Program-made: the position numbers and the translations under genes | Assembly: GCA_017416285.1 (NCBI GenBank) | Contig: JAFQCU010000036.1 | Location: forward strand, 62,001 to 126,000 | Length of the DNA stretch: 64,000 nucleotides | Direction: 5' to 3' | DNA from: Clostridia bacterium | GTDB taxonomy: Bacteria > Bacillota > Clostridia > Oscillospirales > Acutalibacteraceae | The notes under the pieces: model-generated | Told to the model about the DNA's origin: nothing | What the model saw: the letters and a program-made list of their open reading frames with translations, nothing else | The model's database searches: none | Part shown: piece by piece, positions 51,971 to 60,168 of the stretch | How positions within the stretch are numbered: position 1 is the first letter of the stretch | Layout: every line of letters starts with the position of its first letter

Positions 51971-53851
51971 ATGCAGTATAAAATTCAAAACGGCGTGGTT
52001 GAATTATCGGGCGAGCCGATTTTAAAGAAAATTGACTTTGAAATTAATGATAGCAGTAAAATTGCAGTTGTGGGCAGAAACGGTTGCGGAAAAACCACAC
52101 TGCTTAAGCTTATTGCAGGCGAGCACAAAATCGTAAAGATGGACAGCGACCAAAATTCCTTCGTGGCAGTTTCGGGCAAGCCGATTATCGGCTTTTTGTC
52201 CCAAATGACCTTTGAGGATGATAACCGTACACTTTTAGAAGAAGTGCGCTCGGCTTATAAGGATATTTTAGATTTAAAAACCGCCGTTTCAAATGCGCAA
52301 GCCAAAATGTCACAAACGGGTGCAGAAAATGATATTAAGGAATACACTAACCTTTTAGACACCTTTACAAATCTTGGCGGTTTTTATTTTGAAAAGGAAT
52401 ATGAGGCCGCCATTAAAAAGTTTGGCTTTAGCGAAGCGGAAAAGCAACGCAAATTATACGAATTTTCGGGCGGTCAGCGCACTAAAATTGCATTTTTAAA
52501 GCTGCTGCTTTCTAAACCCGATATTTTGTTACTTGATGAGCCGACAAACCATTTGGATATTGATGCAACCGTCTGGCTTGAGGATTATTTAAAGAATTAT
52601 AAAAAAGCATTTGTTGTTGTGTCCCACGACCGAATGTTTTTGGATAACGTTGTCAACACCGTTTATGAAATTGAAAACGGAAAAACCCATAAATACGTTG
52701 GCAATTATACTCGTTTTGCCGAGCTTAAAAAGGAATACCGTGCCCAACAATTAAAGGAATACGAGGCTCAGCAAAAGGAAATCGGGCGCCTTGAGGATTT
52801 GGTTGACCGTTTTCGTTATAAGGCAACCAAGGCTACAATGGCACAGTCCAAATTAAAACAAATTGAAAAAATGGATATAATCGAAGCCCCCGAAGCCGAG
52901 GATTTAAAAACCTTCCATGCCGATTTTACACCGCTTGATATCGGTGTAAAGGACGTGCTTTCGGTTAAGGATTTACAAATCGGGTATGATAGAGCTTTAT
53001 CAACGGTAAATCTTGAAATGAAGCGTGGCGATAAGGTGGGTATCATCGGCGGTAACGGGCTTGGCAAATCAACCTTTATTAAAACCCTTGTGGGCGAGGT
53101 GCCAAAGCTTTCTGGCGAGTTTAAATTTGGCCCACGTGTGCAAATCGGCTATTTTGACCAACAAATGGCGCAGTATTCGTCAAGCGATACGGTGTTAGAT
53201 GACTTTTTAAAGGAATATCCAACCCTGACCCCGTTTGAAGCAAGGTGCGCTTTGGGTGCGTTTTTGTTTAGCGGGGAAGAGGTCTTCAAAACGGTTGATG
53301 TGCTTTCCGGTGGCGAGCGTGTTCGCTTGGCGCTTTGTAAAATTTTTAAAAAGCGCCCCAATTTTTTAATTTTGGATGAACCTACAAACCATATGGATAT
53401 TGCTTCAAAGGAAGCCCTTGAAGAAATGCTTAAAAATTTTGAGGGAACACTTTTGTTTGTATCTCACGACCGTTATTTTATTAAACAAATTTCAAATTCG
53501 CTTCTCAATTTTTCGGGCGGCGAGGTGGAATTTTACCGCTTCGGGTATGAGGAATATTTAGAAAAACAAAAAACTGCTAAACCCGTCGTTAGTGAAGCCG
53601 CCATAAAGCCCAAAGAAAAGAAAAATTACACTACTCCGTTAAAAGAAAAGGCTAAAAAGGAAAAAGCAATTAAAAAATGCGAAGAAAAAATCTCTAAATT
53701 AGAAGAAGAACTAGCCTTAATTGAAAACGAACTTTTAAAAGAAGAAAACCTTTCAGATTACGTAAAGTTAGGTGAGCTCAACCTTAAACAAGCCGAGGTT
53801 GAAGAAGAGCTTCTGCTTTCAATGGAGGAGTGGGAAAGCCTGTTTGAGTAA
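51971..53851 (+). CDS. ABC-F family ATPase
   Basis: 626 residues with two nucleotide-binding domains and no membrane domain, typical of translation-associated ABC-F proteins. Walker A: VVGRNGCGKTT and IIGGNGLGKST; signatures FSGGQRTK and LSGGERVRL; Walker B with LLLDEPTNHLDID and LILDEPTNHMDIA. The interdomain linker is long and basic (about residues 240-310), and a C-terminal coiled coil of K/E-rich helices runs from about 545. It probably acts at the ribosomal E site; whether it gives antibiotic resistance cannot be told from sequence. RBS AAAGGCGGTG precedes the ATG. Confidence 0.9.
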   Translation: MQYKIQNGVVELSGEPILKKIDFEINDSSKIAVVGRNGCGKTTLLKLIAGEHKIVKMDSDQNSFVAVSGKPIIGFLSQMTFEDDNRTLLEEVRSAYKDILDLKTAVSNAQAKMSQTGAENDIKEYTNLLDTFTNLGGFYFEKEYEAAIKKFGFSEAEKQRKLYEFSGGQRTKIAFLKLLLSKPDILLLDEPTNHLDIDATVWLEDYLKNYKKAFVVVSHDRMFLDNVVNTVYEIENGKTHKYVGNYTRFAELKKEYRAQQLKEYEAQQKEIGRLEDLVDRFRYKATKATMAQSKLKQIEKMDIIEAPEAEDLKTFHADFTPLDIGVKDVLSVKDLQIGYDRALSTVNLEMKRGDKVGIIGGNGLGKSTFIKTLVGEVPKLSGEFKFGPRVQIGYFDQQMAQYSSSDTVLDDFLKEYPTLTPFEARCALGAFLFSGEEVFKTVDVLSGGERVRLALCKIFKKRPNFLILDEPTNHMDIASKEALEEMLKNFEGTLLFVSHDRYFIKQISNSLLNFSGGEVEFYRFGYEEYLEKQKTAKPVVSEAAIKPKEKKNYTTPLKEKAKKEKAIKKCEEKISKLEEELALIENELLKEENLSDYVKLGELNLKQAEVEEELLLSMEEWESLFE

Positions 53852-53889
53852 TGCTTGACAATGGTCTTTCTCGGTGTTAAAATTAAAAG

Positions 53890-54090
53890 GCAAAGCAAAA
53901 CCGTCAGTGAAAAGGGAACTTTTCTTAAACTGGAATAGGGGTGAAAATCCCCTGCGAACTCGTCGCCGTAATTTGTGTTAAGCCATTTCATTTAAGTCAC
54001 TGCCAAAAGCGGGAAGGCGAAATGGTGTGAGAAACCCGAAACGCTCGCACAATAAGTCGGAATACGGGCTAACGGTGTTAATACAAATGT
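53890..54090 (+). promoter_or_regulatory. Cobalamin riboswitch
   Basis: Elements of the B12 aptamer in order: AAAGGGAA, the GGGGTGAAAATCCCCTGCGAAC hairpin region (from 53938), GCCATTTC...GTCACTGCC...GCGGGAAGGCGAAATGG (the P6 region and GGGAAGGC core, near 54011-54018), and the B12 box AAGTCGGAATACGGGC (54054-54069). Immediately after the box, TAATACAAA (54079-54087) is the exact complement of part of the downstream terminator arm. It controls the lipoprotein and ECF S-component genes. Confidence 0.85.
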
Positions 54091-54159
54091 GTCACGAGTA
54101 ATTGACGGTGTATTGTGCTAAAGCGGCCTTGTATTGTGGCGTGCTTTTTGTGCGTATAT

Positions 54160-54208
54160 CTCCTTTTGTATTAGCGTTGTTTTGACAACAATACAAAAGG
54201 AGTTTTTT
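54160..54208 (+). terminator. Riboswitch-controlled terminator that also sequesters the ribosome site
   Basis: Perfect 13-bp stem CTCCTTTTGTATT (54160-54172) / AATACAAAAGGAG (54190-54202), with an inner GTTG/CAAC pairing, then TTTTTT. The right arm contains AAAGGAG, the ribosome site of the TTG-start gene at 54212. TAATACAAA at 54079-54087 can pair with 54165-54173 instead, giving an antiterminator. Confidence 0.85.
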
Positions 54209-54211
54209 ATT

Positions 54212-54631
54212 TTGAAAAACAAAAACATTTTAACAAAAATTTTGGCGCTTGCCCTTGTTGTTTTAATGGCGGCATTTACATTTGCCGCTTGCGGTAAGGC
54301 CGACACAAATTCTGATCTTGATTCAACCGCTTCTGAAATCAAGACAATCAGCATTACAGTAACAGTGGTTGCTGCTGACAAGACCGAAAAGGTGTTTAAT
54401 ATTGAAACCACAAAGAAAAACCTTGGTGATGCACTGTTTGAAGAAGGCCTTGTAACCGAGGACGAGCACAAATCTGGTTATTATAACTATATTGACGGCG
54501 TAAGAGCAGATTACACTAAGGATGGTGCTTGGTGGTGCTTTACAAAGGGTGGCGAAACCGTAATGGTTGGTGCAAACGATTTAAAAATAACCGATGGTGA
54601 CAAATTTGAAATCACGAACACGCCTGCTTAA
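54212..54631 (+). CDS. DUF4430 (transcobalamin-like) lipoprotein under B12 control
   Basis: 139 residues. Lipoprotein signal peptide ending FTFAAC, so it is anchored on the outer face of the membrane. The mature domain (about residues 50-139; NLGDALFEEGLV, GYYNYIDGVRADYTKDGAWWCF, ITDGDKFEI) matches DUF4430, a small beta-grasp-like domain also found in vertebrate cobalamin carriers. The TTG start has AAAGGAG 9 bases upstream within the riboswitch terminator. Inferred role: extracellular corrinoid capture for the adjacent S component. Confidence 0.82.
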   Translation: MKNKNILTKILALALVVLMAAFTFAACGKADTNSDLDSTASEIKTISITVTVVAADKTEKVFNIETTKKNLGDALFEEGLVTEDEHKSGYYNYIDGVRADYTKDGAWWCFTKGGETVMVGANDLKITDGDKFEITNTPA

Positions 54632-55121
54632 ATTAGTTGAGCTTTTAATACTTGTTTTTATGGGTGTTTTAATGTATGTTTCGCAGGTGATAATGGCGCC
54701 CTTGCCAAATATTGAATTAGTTAGTTTCCTTATTATTATAATCGCTAGGCGTTTTGGCATAAAATCGCTAATTTCGGTTTATGTTTTCGTCCCGTTGGAG
54801 CTTTTAACATACGGGTTTCACATTTGGTCGCTAAACTATCTTTATGTTTGGGCGATTTTAGCGCTTGTGGTTATTCCAATAAGGAAAATTGATAACGTAA
54901 TTTTGTATACTGTTGTTTCGGGTATTTTCGGTATACTTTTTGGTACACTTTGTTCAATACCATACTTTGTTATGGGCGGCGCTTCAATGGGTATTGCCTA
55001 TATAATAAGCGGTATAAGCTTTGATATTCCGCATTGTATCGGCAATGCCGTTTTGATGGTGATTTTATATATTCCAATAACAAAAGCTTTTAATTACATA
55101 CTTGATAAAACGCTTAAATAA
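54606..55121 (+). CDS. ECF transporter substrate-binding (S) component, probably for cobalamin
   Basis: 171 residues with about six membrane segments and no ATPase, the size and topology of ECF S components. Substrate assignment comes from the cobalamin riboswitch and the DUF4430 lipoprotein upstream. No ecfA or ecfT is adjacent, so it would use a shared energising module (group II ECF). The gene overlaps the lipoprotein gene. A TTG at 54606 follows GGTGA by 5 bases; an ATG at 54594 has no ribosome site but is an alternative start. Confidence 0.78.
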   Translation: MKSRTRLLKLVELLILVFMGVLMYVSQVIMAPLPNIELVSFLIIIIARRFGIKSLISVYVFVPLELLTYGFHIWSLNYLYVWAILALVVIPIRKIDNVILYTVVSGIFGILFGTLCSIPYFVMGGASMGIAYIISGISFDIPHCIGNAVLMVILYIPITKAFNYILDKTLK

Positions 55122-55133
55122 AGGGAATTCTCG

Positions 55134-55177
55134 CAGCAGTAGAGTTGATTTTTAAAAACTCTACTGCTGTTTTTGTT
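55134..55177 (+). terminator. Terminator of the B12 module
   Basis: Perfect 13-bp stem CAGCAGTAGAGTT / AACTCTACTGCTG with a 10-base loop and a long T run. Confidence 0.9.
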
Positions 55178-55206
55178 TTTTTAGAGTCCACAAAAACGAC
55201 GGTGGA

Positions 55207-55236
55207 TTGAATTGCAGAAGCCTTTGTCGATATAAT
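55207..55236 (+). promoter_or_regulatory. Promoter of degV
   Basis: TTGAAT (55207-55212), 18-bp spacer, TATAAT (55231-55236), about 33 bases before the start codon. Confidence 0.55.
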
Positions 55237-55268
55237 GCTAGTATCAAGTTTTTGGAGGCATTTTAAAA

Positions 55269-56138
55269 ATGAGCTTTAAAATTGTTACAGACTCCTGTGC
55301 TAATTTAACGGGTGAACTTATTGAAAAATATGGGGTTGAAGTTATTTCGCTTCAGTATCATATGAACGACAAGAGCTATGACAGTTATATAAAAGGTGAA
55401 AAGCCCGATTTCACAGAAGCATATAAATTTTTGCGTGAAAAGGGCAAGGTTACAACAAGTCTTGTTGGTCGTGATGCTTGCGATAACGTAATAATTCCGC
55501 TTTTGCAGCAGGGTGAAGATGTGCTTATTTTGGCGTTTTCCTCCGGTCTTTCGGGTACATATCAAAATATTGTAACTGCTGCAGAGGATTATAAGGAAGC
55601 GTTCCCTGACAGAAAAGTTATTGTTGTTGACACACTTGCGGCATCAATGGGACAGGGGCTTTTAGTGCATTATGCGGTAAATCTTCAAAACCAAGGCAAA
55701 ACCATAGAAGAGGTTGCACAGTGGGTTGAAGATAACAAGCTTAACCTTGTTCACATTTTCACATTGGATGATTTGTTTTTCTTAAAGCGTGGCGGTCGAC
55801 TTTCGGGTACCAGTGCAGTTGTTGGTACAGTTTTGGGCATAAAACCGCTTATGCACGTTGCTAATGACGGCAAGCTTTACGTTACAGGCAAGGCACGTGG
55901 CAGAAAAGCATCGATTGAGCATCTTATAAACTCGCTCGAAGTGCAGGGCGAAAATATTAAGGACCAAACAATTTTTATCACCCACGGTGACAGTTTCGAG
56001 GACGCAAAATTCATTGCGGCGGCCATTAAAACAAAATACGGCGTAAAGGATGTTGTAATTAACTGCCTCGACCCCGTAATCGCATCCCACTCCGGCCCCG
56101 GCACCCTCGCAGTTTTCTTTATAGGTAAGGAAAGATAA
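55269..56138 (+). CDS. DegV-family fatty-acid-binding protein
   Basis: 289 residues. Begins [12 protein letters not shown], the DegV hallmark, with [22 protein letters not shown] and the C-terminal [11 protein letters not shown] segment. DegV/FakB proteins hold a fatty acid for phosphorylation by FakA kinase, so that exogenous or recycled acyl chains enter lipid synthesis. No fakA (DAK-domain) gene is in the window. Monocistronic with its own promoter and terminator. Confidence 0.92.
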   Translation: MSFKIVTDSCANLTGELIEKYGVEVISLQYHMNDKSYDSYIKGEKPDFTEAYKFLREKGKVTTSLVGRDACDNVIIPLLQQGEDVLILAFSSGLSGTYQNIVTAAEDYKEAFPDRKVIVVDTLAASMGQGLLVHYAVNLQNQGKTIEEVAQWVEDNKLNLVHIFTLDDLFFLKRGGRLSGTSAVVGTVLGIKPLMHVANDGKLYVTGKARGRKASIEHLINSLEVQGENIKDQTIFITHGDSFEDAKFIAAAIKTKYGVKDVVINCLDPVIASHSGPGTLAVFFIGKER

Positions 56139-56145
56139 AGATTTT

Positions 56146-56172
56146 ACCACCTCGTAAGAGGTGGTATTTTGT
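56146..56172 (+). terminator. Terminator of degV
   Basis: ACCACCTC / GAGGTGGT with a GTAA tetraloop, then ATTTTGTTT. Confidence 0.8.
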
Positions 56173-56185
56173 TTATAAAAAACAC

Positions 56186-56213
56186 TTGACAAACAAGAAA
56201 ATTATGGTATAAT
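56186..56213 (+). promoter_or_regulatory. Promoter of feoA-feoB
   Basis: TTGACA (56186-56191), 16-bp spacer, TATAAT (56208-56213). Both hexamers are consensus. Confidence 0.75.
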
Positions 56214-56221
56214 GTCATATG

Positions 56222-56237
56222 GTTAGCGGTGGCTAAC
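56222..56237 (+). promoter_or_regulatory. Feo operator 1, GTTAGC-N4-GCTAAC
   Basis: Inverted repeat GTTAGC-GGTG-GCTAAC starting 9 bases after the -10, covering the transcription start. The same arms recur at 56516. They resemble the TTAGGTTAG/CTAACCTAA half-sites of DtxR/IdeR iron regulators. Confidence 0.65.
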
Positions 56238-56258
56238 TAATATATTCAAGGTGATTTT

Positions 56259-56471
56259 ATGAATTTAAGAGATGCAATCGAGGGAACTGAATATATAATC
56301 AAAGAAATCGAGACCGATGATGAGGAGCTTGATGCTTTTTTGTTTTCTCTTGGTTGTTATAGCGGTGAAGCAATTACAGTTGTTTCCCATATGAAAAATA
56401 GCTGTGTTGTTTCTATTAAGGATGCACGCTATAATATTGATAAGGCGTTGGCGGAAGCGATTAAAATTTAA
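56259..56471 (+). CDS. feoA: Ferrous iron transport protein A
   Basis: 70-residue SH3-like cytosolic partner of FeoB. MNLRDAIEGTEYIIKEIETDDEEL begins the fold and GEAITVVSH plus CVVSIKDARYNIDKALAEAI complete it, as in typical FeoA. AGGTGAT lies 3 bases before the ATG. It sits 102 bases upstream of feoB, with a second copy of the operator dyad between them. Confidence 0.9.
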   Translation: MNLRDAIEGTEYIIKEIETDDEELDAFLFSLGCYSGEAITVVSHMKNSCVVSIKDARYNIDKALAEAIKI

Positions 56472-56515
56472 ATTTATTTGAAGTTTTAAGTCCGCTGATT
56501 CTTTTTTGCTTTTTG

Positions 56516-56531
56516 GTTAGCATATGCTAAC
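56516..56531 (+). promoter_or_regulatory. Feo operator 2, perfect palindrome between feoA and feoB
   Basis: GTTAGCATATGCTAAC is a perfect 16-bp palindrome with the same GTTAGC-N4-GCTAAC arms as operator 1, in the 102-base gap before feoB. Confidence 0.65.
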
Positions 56532-56573
56532 TGCAAATATTTTTCAGTACTTTGTAAAAAGGAGATTATTAAA

Positions 56574-58616
56574 ATGAGAATTGCTTTGACAGGCAACCCG
56601 AATTCGGGCAAGACAACAATGTATAATGCGCTCACCGGCAGTAATGAAAAGGTTGGTAACTGGGCGGGTGTTACAGTTGATAAGAAGGAACATCCCATTA
56701 AAAAGGCTTACTGTGATGGTTCAAACGGTCTTATTGCAGTTGACCTTCCGGGCGCTTATTCAATGTCGCCATTTACCAGTGAAGAAAGCATCACAAGCTT
56801 GTATGTAAAGAACGAGAATCCCGACGTTATCATTAATATTGTTGATGCAACAAACCTAAGCCGTAGCCTTTTCTTCACAACCCAGCTTTTAGAGCTTGGT
56901 ATTCCGGTGGTTGTGGCGCTTAACAAAGCCGATATTAACGAAAAGAAAGAAACTGTAATTGACACTGCTAAATTATCACAAAAGCTTGGTTGTCCTGTAA
57001 TTGATACGGTTTCAACCTCAGCCGATGGTCTTTCAGAGGTTGTGAAATCTGCCATTGCTCAGGTTGGTAAGGTACAAACCGCACCTTATAATCAGGGCGA
57101 TGTTGACCTTACCAATAAGCAGGCTGTAATAGCGGCTGACCGCAAGCGTTTTGAATTTGTAAATGCTATTATTAAAGAGGTTGAAACTCGCAAAATTTTA
57201 ACAAAGGATAAGAATTTTGGCGATAAAATTGATGCTGTGCTCACAAATAAATGGCTCGGCATTCCGATTTTTGCTGTTGTAATGTTCCTTGTTTTCCAGA
57301 TTTCACAGGTTTGGGTTGGCCCTTGGATTGCTGAGGGCGTTGAAATTGGCAAGGTGGCAATTCCCGGTCTTGTTACCCTTATTGAAATGTTCCAGGAATT
57401 TGTTGGCGGCTACATAACCAACCCATTGCTTTCGGCATTAGTGGTTGACGGTATTATTGGCGGTGTAGGTGCCGTACTTGGCTTCTTACCACTTGTTATG
57501 GTAATGTATTTCCTCATCGCTTTGCTTGAAGATTGCGGTTATATGTCACGTGTTGCCGTTGTTTTAGACCCGATATTTAAGCGTGTTGGCCTTTCGGGCA
57601 AATCGGTTATTCCGTTTGTTATTACCATTGGCTGTGCCGTTCCCGGTGTTATGGCAAGCCGTACTATTCGCAACGAGCGTGAGCGCCGTGCTACTGCAAT
57701 GCTTGCACCATTTATGCCTTGTGGCGCTAAAATCCCTGTAATTGCACTTTTTGCAGGTGTGTTTTTCGAAAATGCCGGCTGGGTAAGTACTGTTATGTAC
57801 CTTTCGGGTATCGTGCTTATATTTCTTGGCGCATTACTTATTAACCGTATCACAGGCCATAAAGCAAGAAAATCCTTCTTTATTATTGAGCTTCCCGAAT
57901 ACAAGGCTCCATCATTCTGGGGCGCATTTAAGTCAATGTGCTCACGTGGTTGGGCTTACATAGTTAAAGCGGCTACAATTATTCTTCTCTGTAATACTGC
58001 AGTTCAAATTATGCAAACTTTTACTTGGAAGTTTACAGTTGCTAACGATTCGGCAAGCGATTCAATTTTAGCTTTGATTGCCGGTCCCTTTGCGTATTTA
58101 TTGATGCCGATTGTGGGGATAGTTTCCTGGCAGTTGGCTGCTGCTGCCGTAACAGGCTTTATTGCAAAAGAAAACGTTGTTGGTACCTTGGCGGTTTGCT
58201 TTGGTCTTACAAGCTTTATCAATGTTGATGAATTGGTGCTTGAAGGCGGTGCTGATGTGGTTGCTGCCAAGATGGGTCTTACTGCTGTTGCAGCACTCGC
58301 ATACCTTATGTTTAACCTCTTTACACCACCCTGCTTTGCGGCTATCGGCGCTATGAATGCCGAAATGAAGAGCGCAAAATGGATTTGGGGCGGTATAGGT
58401 TTACAGTTAGGCGTTGGTTACACAGTATCATATTTTGTTTATACCGTTGGTACACTTATTGTTGATGCTTCCGCTCTTAATATTACCGTAGCGATTGCAG
58501 GTCTTGCCGCAGTTTTGGTTATGGTTGGTATTGTTGTTGCACTTATAATTCACAACGACAAGAAAATGAAGGCCGAATACGAGCTTAAAAAGGCACAGAA
58601 GGTGGCAGTTAAATAA
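56574..58616 (+). CDS. feoB: Ferrous iron transporter B
   Basis: 680 residues. N-terminal G domain: GNPNSGKTT (residues 7-15), GVTVDKKE, DLPGAYSM, and LNKAD for guanine. A helical GDI-like segment follows, then the membrane domain with two Gate motifs (GCAVPGVMASRTIRNERERR, near residue 355, and FNLFTPPCFAAIGAMNAE, near 580). It takes up Fe2+ across the cytoplasmic membrane. RBS AAAAAGGAG precedes the ATG. Its stop overlaps the next start (TAATG). Confidence 0.95.
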   Translation: MRIALTGNPNSGKTTMYNALTGSNEKVGNWAGVTVDKKEHPIKKAYCDGSNGLIAVDLPGAYSMSPFTSEESITSLYVKNENPDVIINIVDATNLSRSLFFTTQLLELGIPVVVALNKADINEKKETVIDTAKLSQKLGCPVIDTVSTSADGLSEVVKSAIAQVGKVQTAPYNQGDVDLTNKQAVIAADRKRFEFVNAIIKEVETRKILTKDKNFGDKIDAVLTNKWLGIPIFAVVMFLVFQISQVWVGPWIAEGVEIGKVAIPGLVTLIEMFQEFVGGYITNPLLSALVVDGIIGGVGAVLGFLPLVMVMYFLIALLEDCGYMSRVAVVLDPIFKRVGLSGKSVIPFVITIGCAVPGVMASRTIRNERERRATAMLAPFMPCGAKIPVIALFAGVFFENAGWVSTVMYLSGIVLIFLGALLINRITGHKARKSFFIIELPEYKAPSFWGAFKSMCSRGWAYIVKAATIILLCNTAVQIMQTFTWKFTVANDSASDSILALIAGPFAYLLMPIVGIVSWQLAAAAVTGFIAKENVVGTLAVCFGLTSFINVDELVLEGGADVVAAKMGLTAVAALAYLMFNLFTPPCFAAIGAMNAEMKSAKWIWGGIGLQLGVGYTVSYFVYTVGTLIVDASALNITVAIAGLAAVLVMVGIVVALIIHNDKKMKAEYELKKAQKVAVK

Positions 58617-58813
58617 TGGGCGACTATATTGTTCTTGCAATTTTAATTGTTGTGATTGCTGCAATAATTATTTATCTTTACCGTGCCAAGAAAAACGGTC
58701 AGGCGTGTATAGGATGCCCTGCTTCTAAGCAGTGCGCAGAAAACAAAAAATCGTCTTGTTGTTCTAACTGTTCCTCTTGCGGTATGAATTGTCTGTCAAA
58801 ACAAGAAAAATAA
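58616..58813 (+). CDS. FeoB-associated Cys-rich membrane protein
   Basis: 65 residues: one N-terminal membrane segment (about 4-22) followed by a cytosolic tail with eight cysteines, arranged CIGCPASKQC then CCSNCSSCGMNC. This is the known small partner seen after feoB in many Firmicutes. The cysteines could bind iron or an Fe-S cluster or act in redox sensing. The ATG overlaps the feoB stop codon, so translation is coupled. Confidence 0.85.
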   Translation: MGDYIVLAILIVVIAAIIIYLYRAKKNGQACIGCPASKQCAENKKSSCCSNCSSCGMNCLSKQEK

Positions 58814-58821
58814 AAATTTAC

Positions 58822-58851
58822 ACCGCAGAATTTAGGATTCTGCGGTTTTTT
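58822..58851 (+). terminator. Terminator of the feo operon
   Basis: ACCGCAGAAT / ATTCTGCGGT 10-bp stem with a short loop and TTTTTTA. Confidence 0.88.
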
Positions 58852-58861
58852 ATTGAGCGGT

Positions 58862-58879
58862 TTGTTGACTTGTCAACAA
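58862..58879 (+). promoter_or_regulatory. Palindromic operator upstream of the MarR gene
   Basis: Perfect 18-bp palindrome TTGTTGAC-TT-GTCAACAA that contains the -35 hexamer of the MarR promoter, the usual arrangement for autoregulation. Confidence 0.65.
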
Positions 58880-58893
58880 GTGTATGGTATTAT
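58865..58893 (+). promoter_or_regulatory. Promoter of the MarR gene
   Basis: TTGACT (58865-58870), 17-bp spacer, TATTAT (58888-58893). The -35 lies inside the palindrome. Confidence 0.65.
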
Positions 58894-58915
58894 GGTGAGG
58901 CAAGGGGGAATCGCA

Positions 58916-59356
58916 TTGAAGCAACGCTTTGAAACCTTTACTGTGCTTATCAACCGTATAAGCCGAAATATCAGAAAAATTAAAAATCAAGAAATGGCAG
59001 AATATAATTTAAGAAGCTCGCATATTTCTTGCTTATACTATCTTTACACCTTTGACGGGCTTACTGCAACCGATTTGTGTGAACGCTGTGAGGAGGACAA
59101 AGCAACCATATCACGAGCGCTTGATTACCTTGAAAAAAACGGTTTTTTAACCTGTGAAACCAAGTATGCAAAACGATATAAAAGTCCACTTGTTTTGACC
59201 GAAAAGGGCGAAGAGGTTGGCAAAAAAATTGCCGACAAAATCGAAAGATTGCTCAGTGAAATCAGTGTGGGCCTTACCGAAGACGAACGTATAGAATTTT
59301 ATCGCAGTCTTGCAATCATAAGTGATTCACTTGAAAATGCGGCACGAAAGATATAA
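58916..59356 (+). CDS. MarR-family transcriptional regulator
   Basis: 146-residue winged-helix regulator: LRSSHISCLYYLYTFDGLTATDLCERCEEDKATISRAL forms helices 1-4 in two segments, followed by the wing (CETKYAKRYKSPLVLTEKGEE). The TTG at 58916 is the start: AAGGGGG is 8 bases upstream, and any earlier codon would precede the promoter. Position after feoB suggests control of iron or redox genes, but its palindrome differs from the feo dyads, so direct control of feo is not supported. Confidence 0.82.
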   Translation: MKQRFETFTVLINRISRNIRKIKNQEMAEYNLRSSHISCLYYLYTFDGLTATDLCERCEEDKATISRALDYLEKNGFLTCETKYAKRYKSPLVLTEKGEEVGKKIADKIERLLSEISVGLTEDERIEFYRSLAIISDSLENAARKI

Positions 59357-59360
59357 ACTA

Positions 59361-59400
59361 AAAGCGTTAGAACATAAAGTTCTAACGCTTTAAATTTTTA
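59361..59400. terminator. Bidirectional terminator between the MarR gene and the hydrolase gene
   Basis: Perfect 13-bp stem AAAGCGTTAGAAC / GTTCTAACGCTTT with an ATAAA loop, followed by AAATTTTTA. Confidence 0.85.
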
Positions 59401-60156
59401 TAGATTGGCGCCTTGAAGTGAAATTATAACGAATTTTGAAATTTCTTCCGCCGCAAGAAGAATTTGTTCTTCGTTTGTCATTTCGGCTTTGCCGTCACCG
59501 TCTTGCTCGCCGTACATGCCAAAATATGCGTGGTTGGCGCCACGAAGCTCAATCTGCATAAAATTAGTAGGCATATTCTTTTTATATTTTTCGTATTTTT
59601 GAGTGTCCATTACTTTATCGTTATTACCAAAGAGGGATAGTGCATATATATCTTTATCGGATAAATCTGCTGTGGAATATGCGCCCAAAAGCACAAGCCC
59701 CTTAAGGTCGGTATTTTTAGCAATATAGCTTGCCGCCATTGAACCGCCAAGCGAGTGACCGCCTATGTACCAGTCCTTAATTTCGGGAAATTTTTCTTTT
59801 ATACCGTTTGCTGCGTTTATGTCAAGTACCGCAAGATTAAAGGGCATTTTAATAAGTACGCACATAATGTTACGGTCAGTAAGGGCTTGCATTAACGGCT
59901 CGTAAGCGGTATGCTCGACCTTTCCGCCTGGATAGAAAATAAAGCCTGCAATCGGTTTTTCAGGCTTATATACCAAAACGTTTTTAGAAAGCTGTTCGGG
60001 CTTAACACCCCAGCCCTCTGAAAATTCGGCAATGGCGTTTGTGTCAGCGTGATAGTAATCGCTTACGTAAATACCAAAGGCTGAAAATGAGGCAACAATA
60101 ATTGCCAGCACAATCGAAAGACTTATTATTAGTTTTTTATTTTTTAAAAATTTCAT
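59398..60156 (-). CDS. Membrane-anchored alpha/beta hydrolase
   Basis: 252 residues. An N-terminal hydrophobic anchor or signal (about 9-31), then an alpha/beta-hydrolase core: FIFYPGGKVEHTAYEPL (oxyanion region), IGGHSLGGSMAASYI with the nucleophile serine, and GANHAYFGMYGEQDG with the catalytic histidine; ALSLFGNNDKV supplies the likely acid. Fits the small dienelactone-hydrolase-like family. Substrate unknown. A 12-base gap separates it from the membrane-protein gene upstream, so the two are probably cotranscribed. Confidence 0.82.
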   Translation of the reverse strand: MKFLKNKKLIISLSIVLAIIVASFSAFGIYVSDYYHADTNAIAEFSEGWGVKPEQLSKNVLVYKPEKPIAGFIFYPGGKVEHTAYEPLMQALTDRNIMCVLIKMPFNLAVLDINAANGIKEKFPEIKDWYIGGHSLGGSMAASYIAKNTDLKGLVLLGAYSTADLSDKDIYALSLFGNNDKVMDTQKYEKYKKNMPTNFMQIELRGANHAYFGMYGEQDGDGKAEMTNEEQILLAAEEISKFVIISLQGANL

Positions 60157-60168
60157 AAAATCACCACA

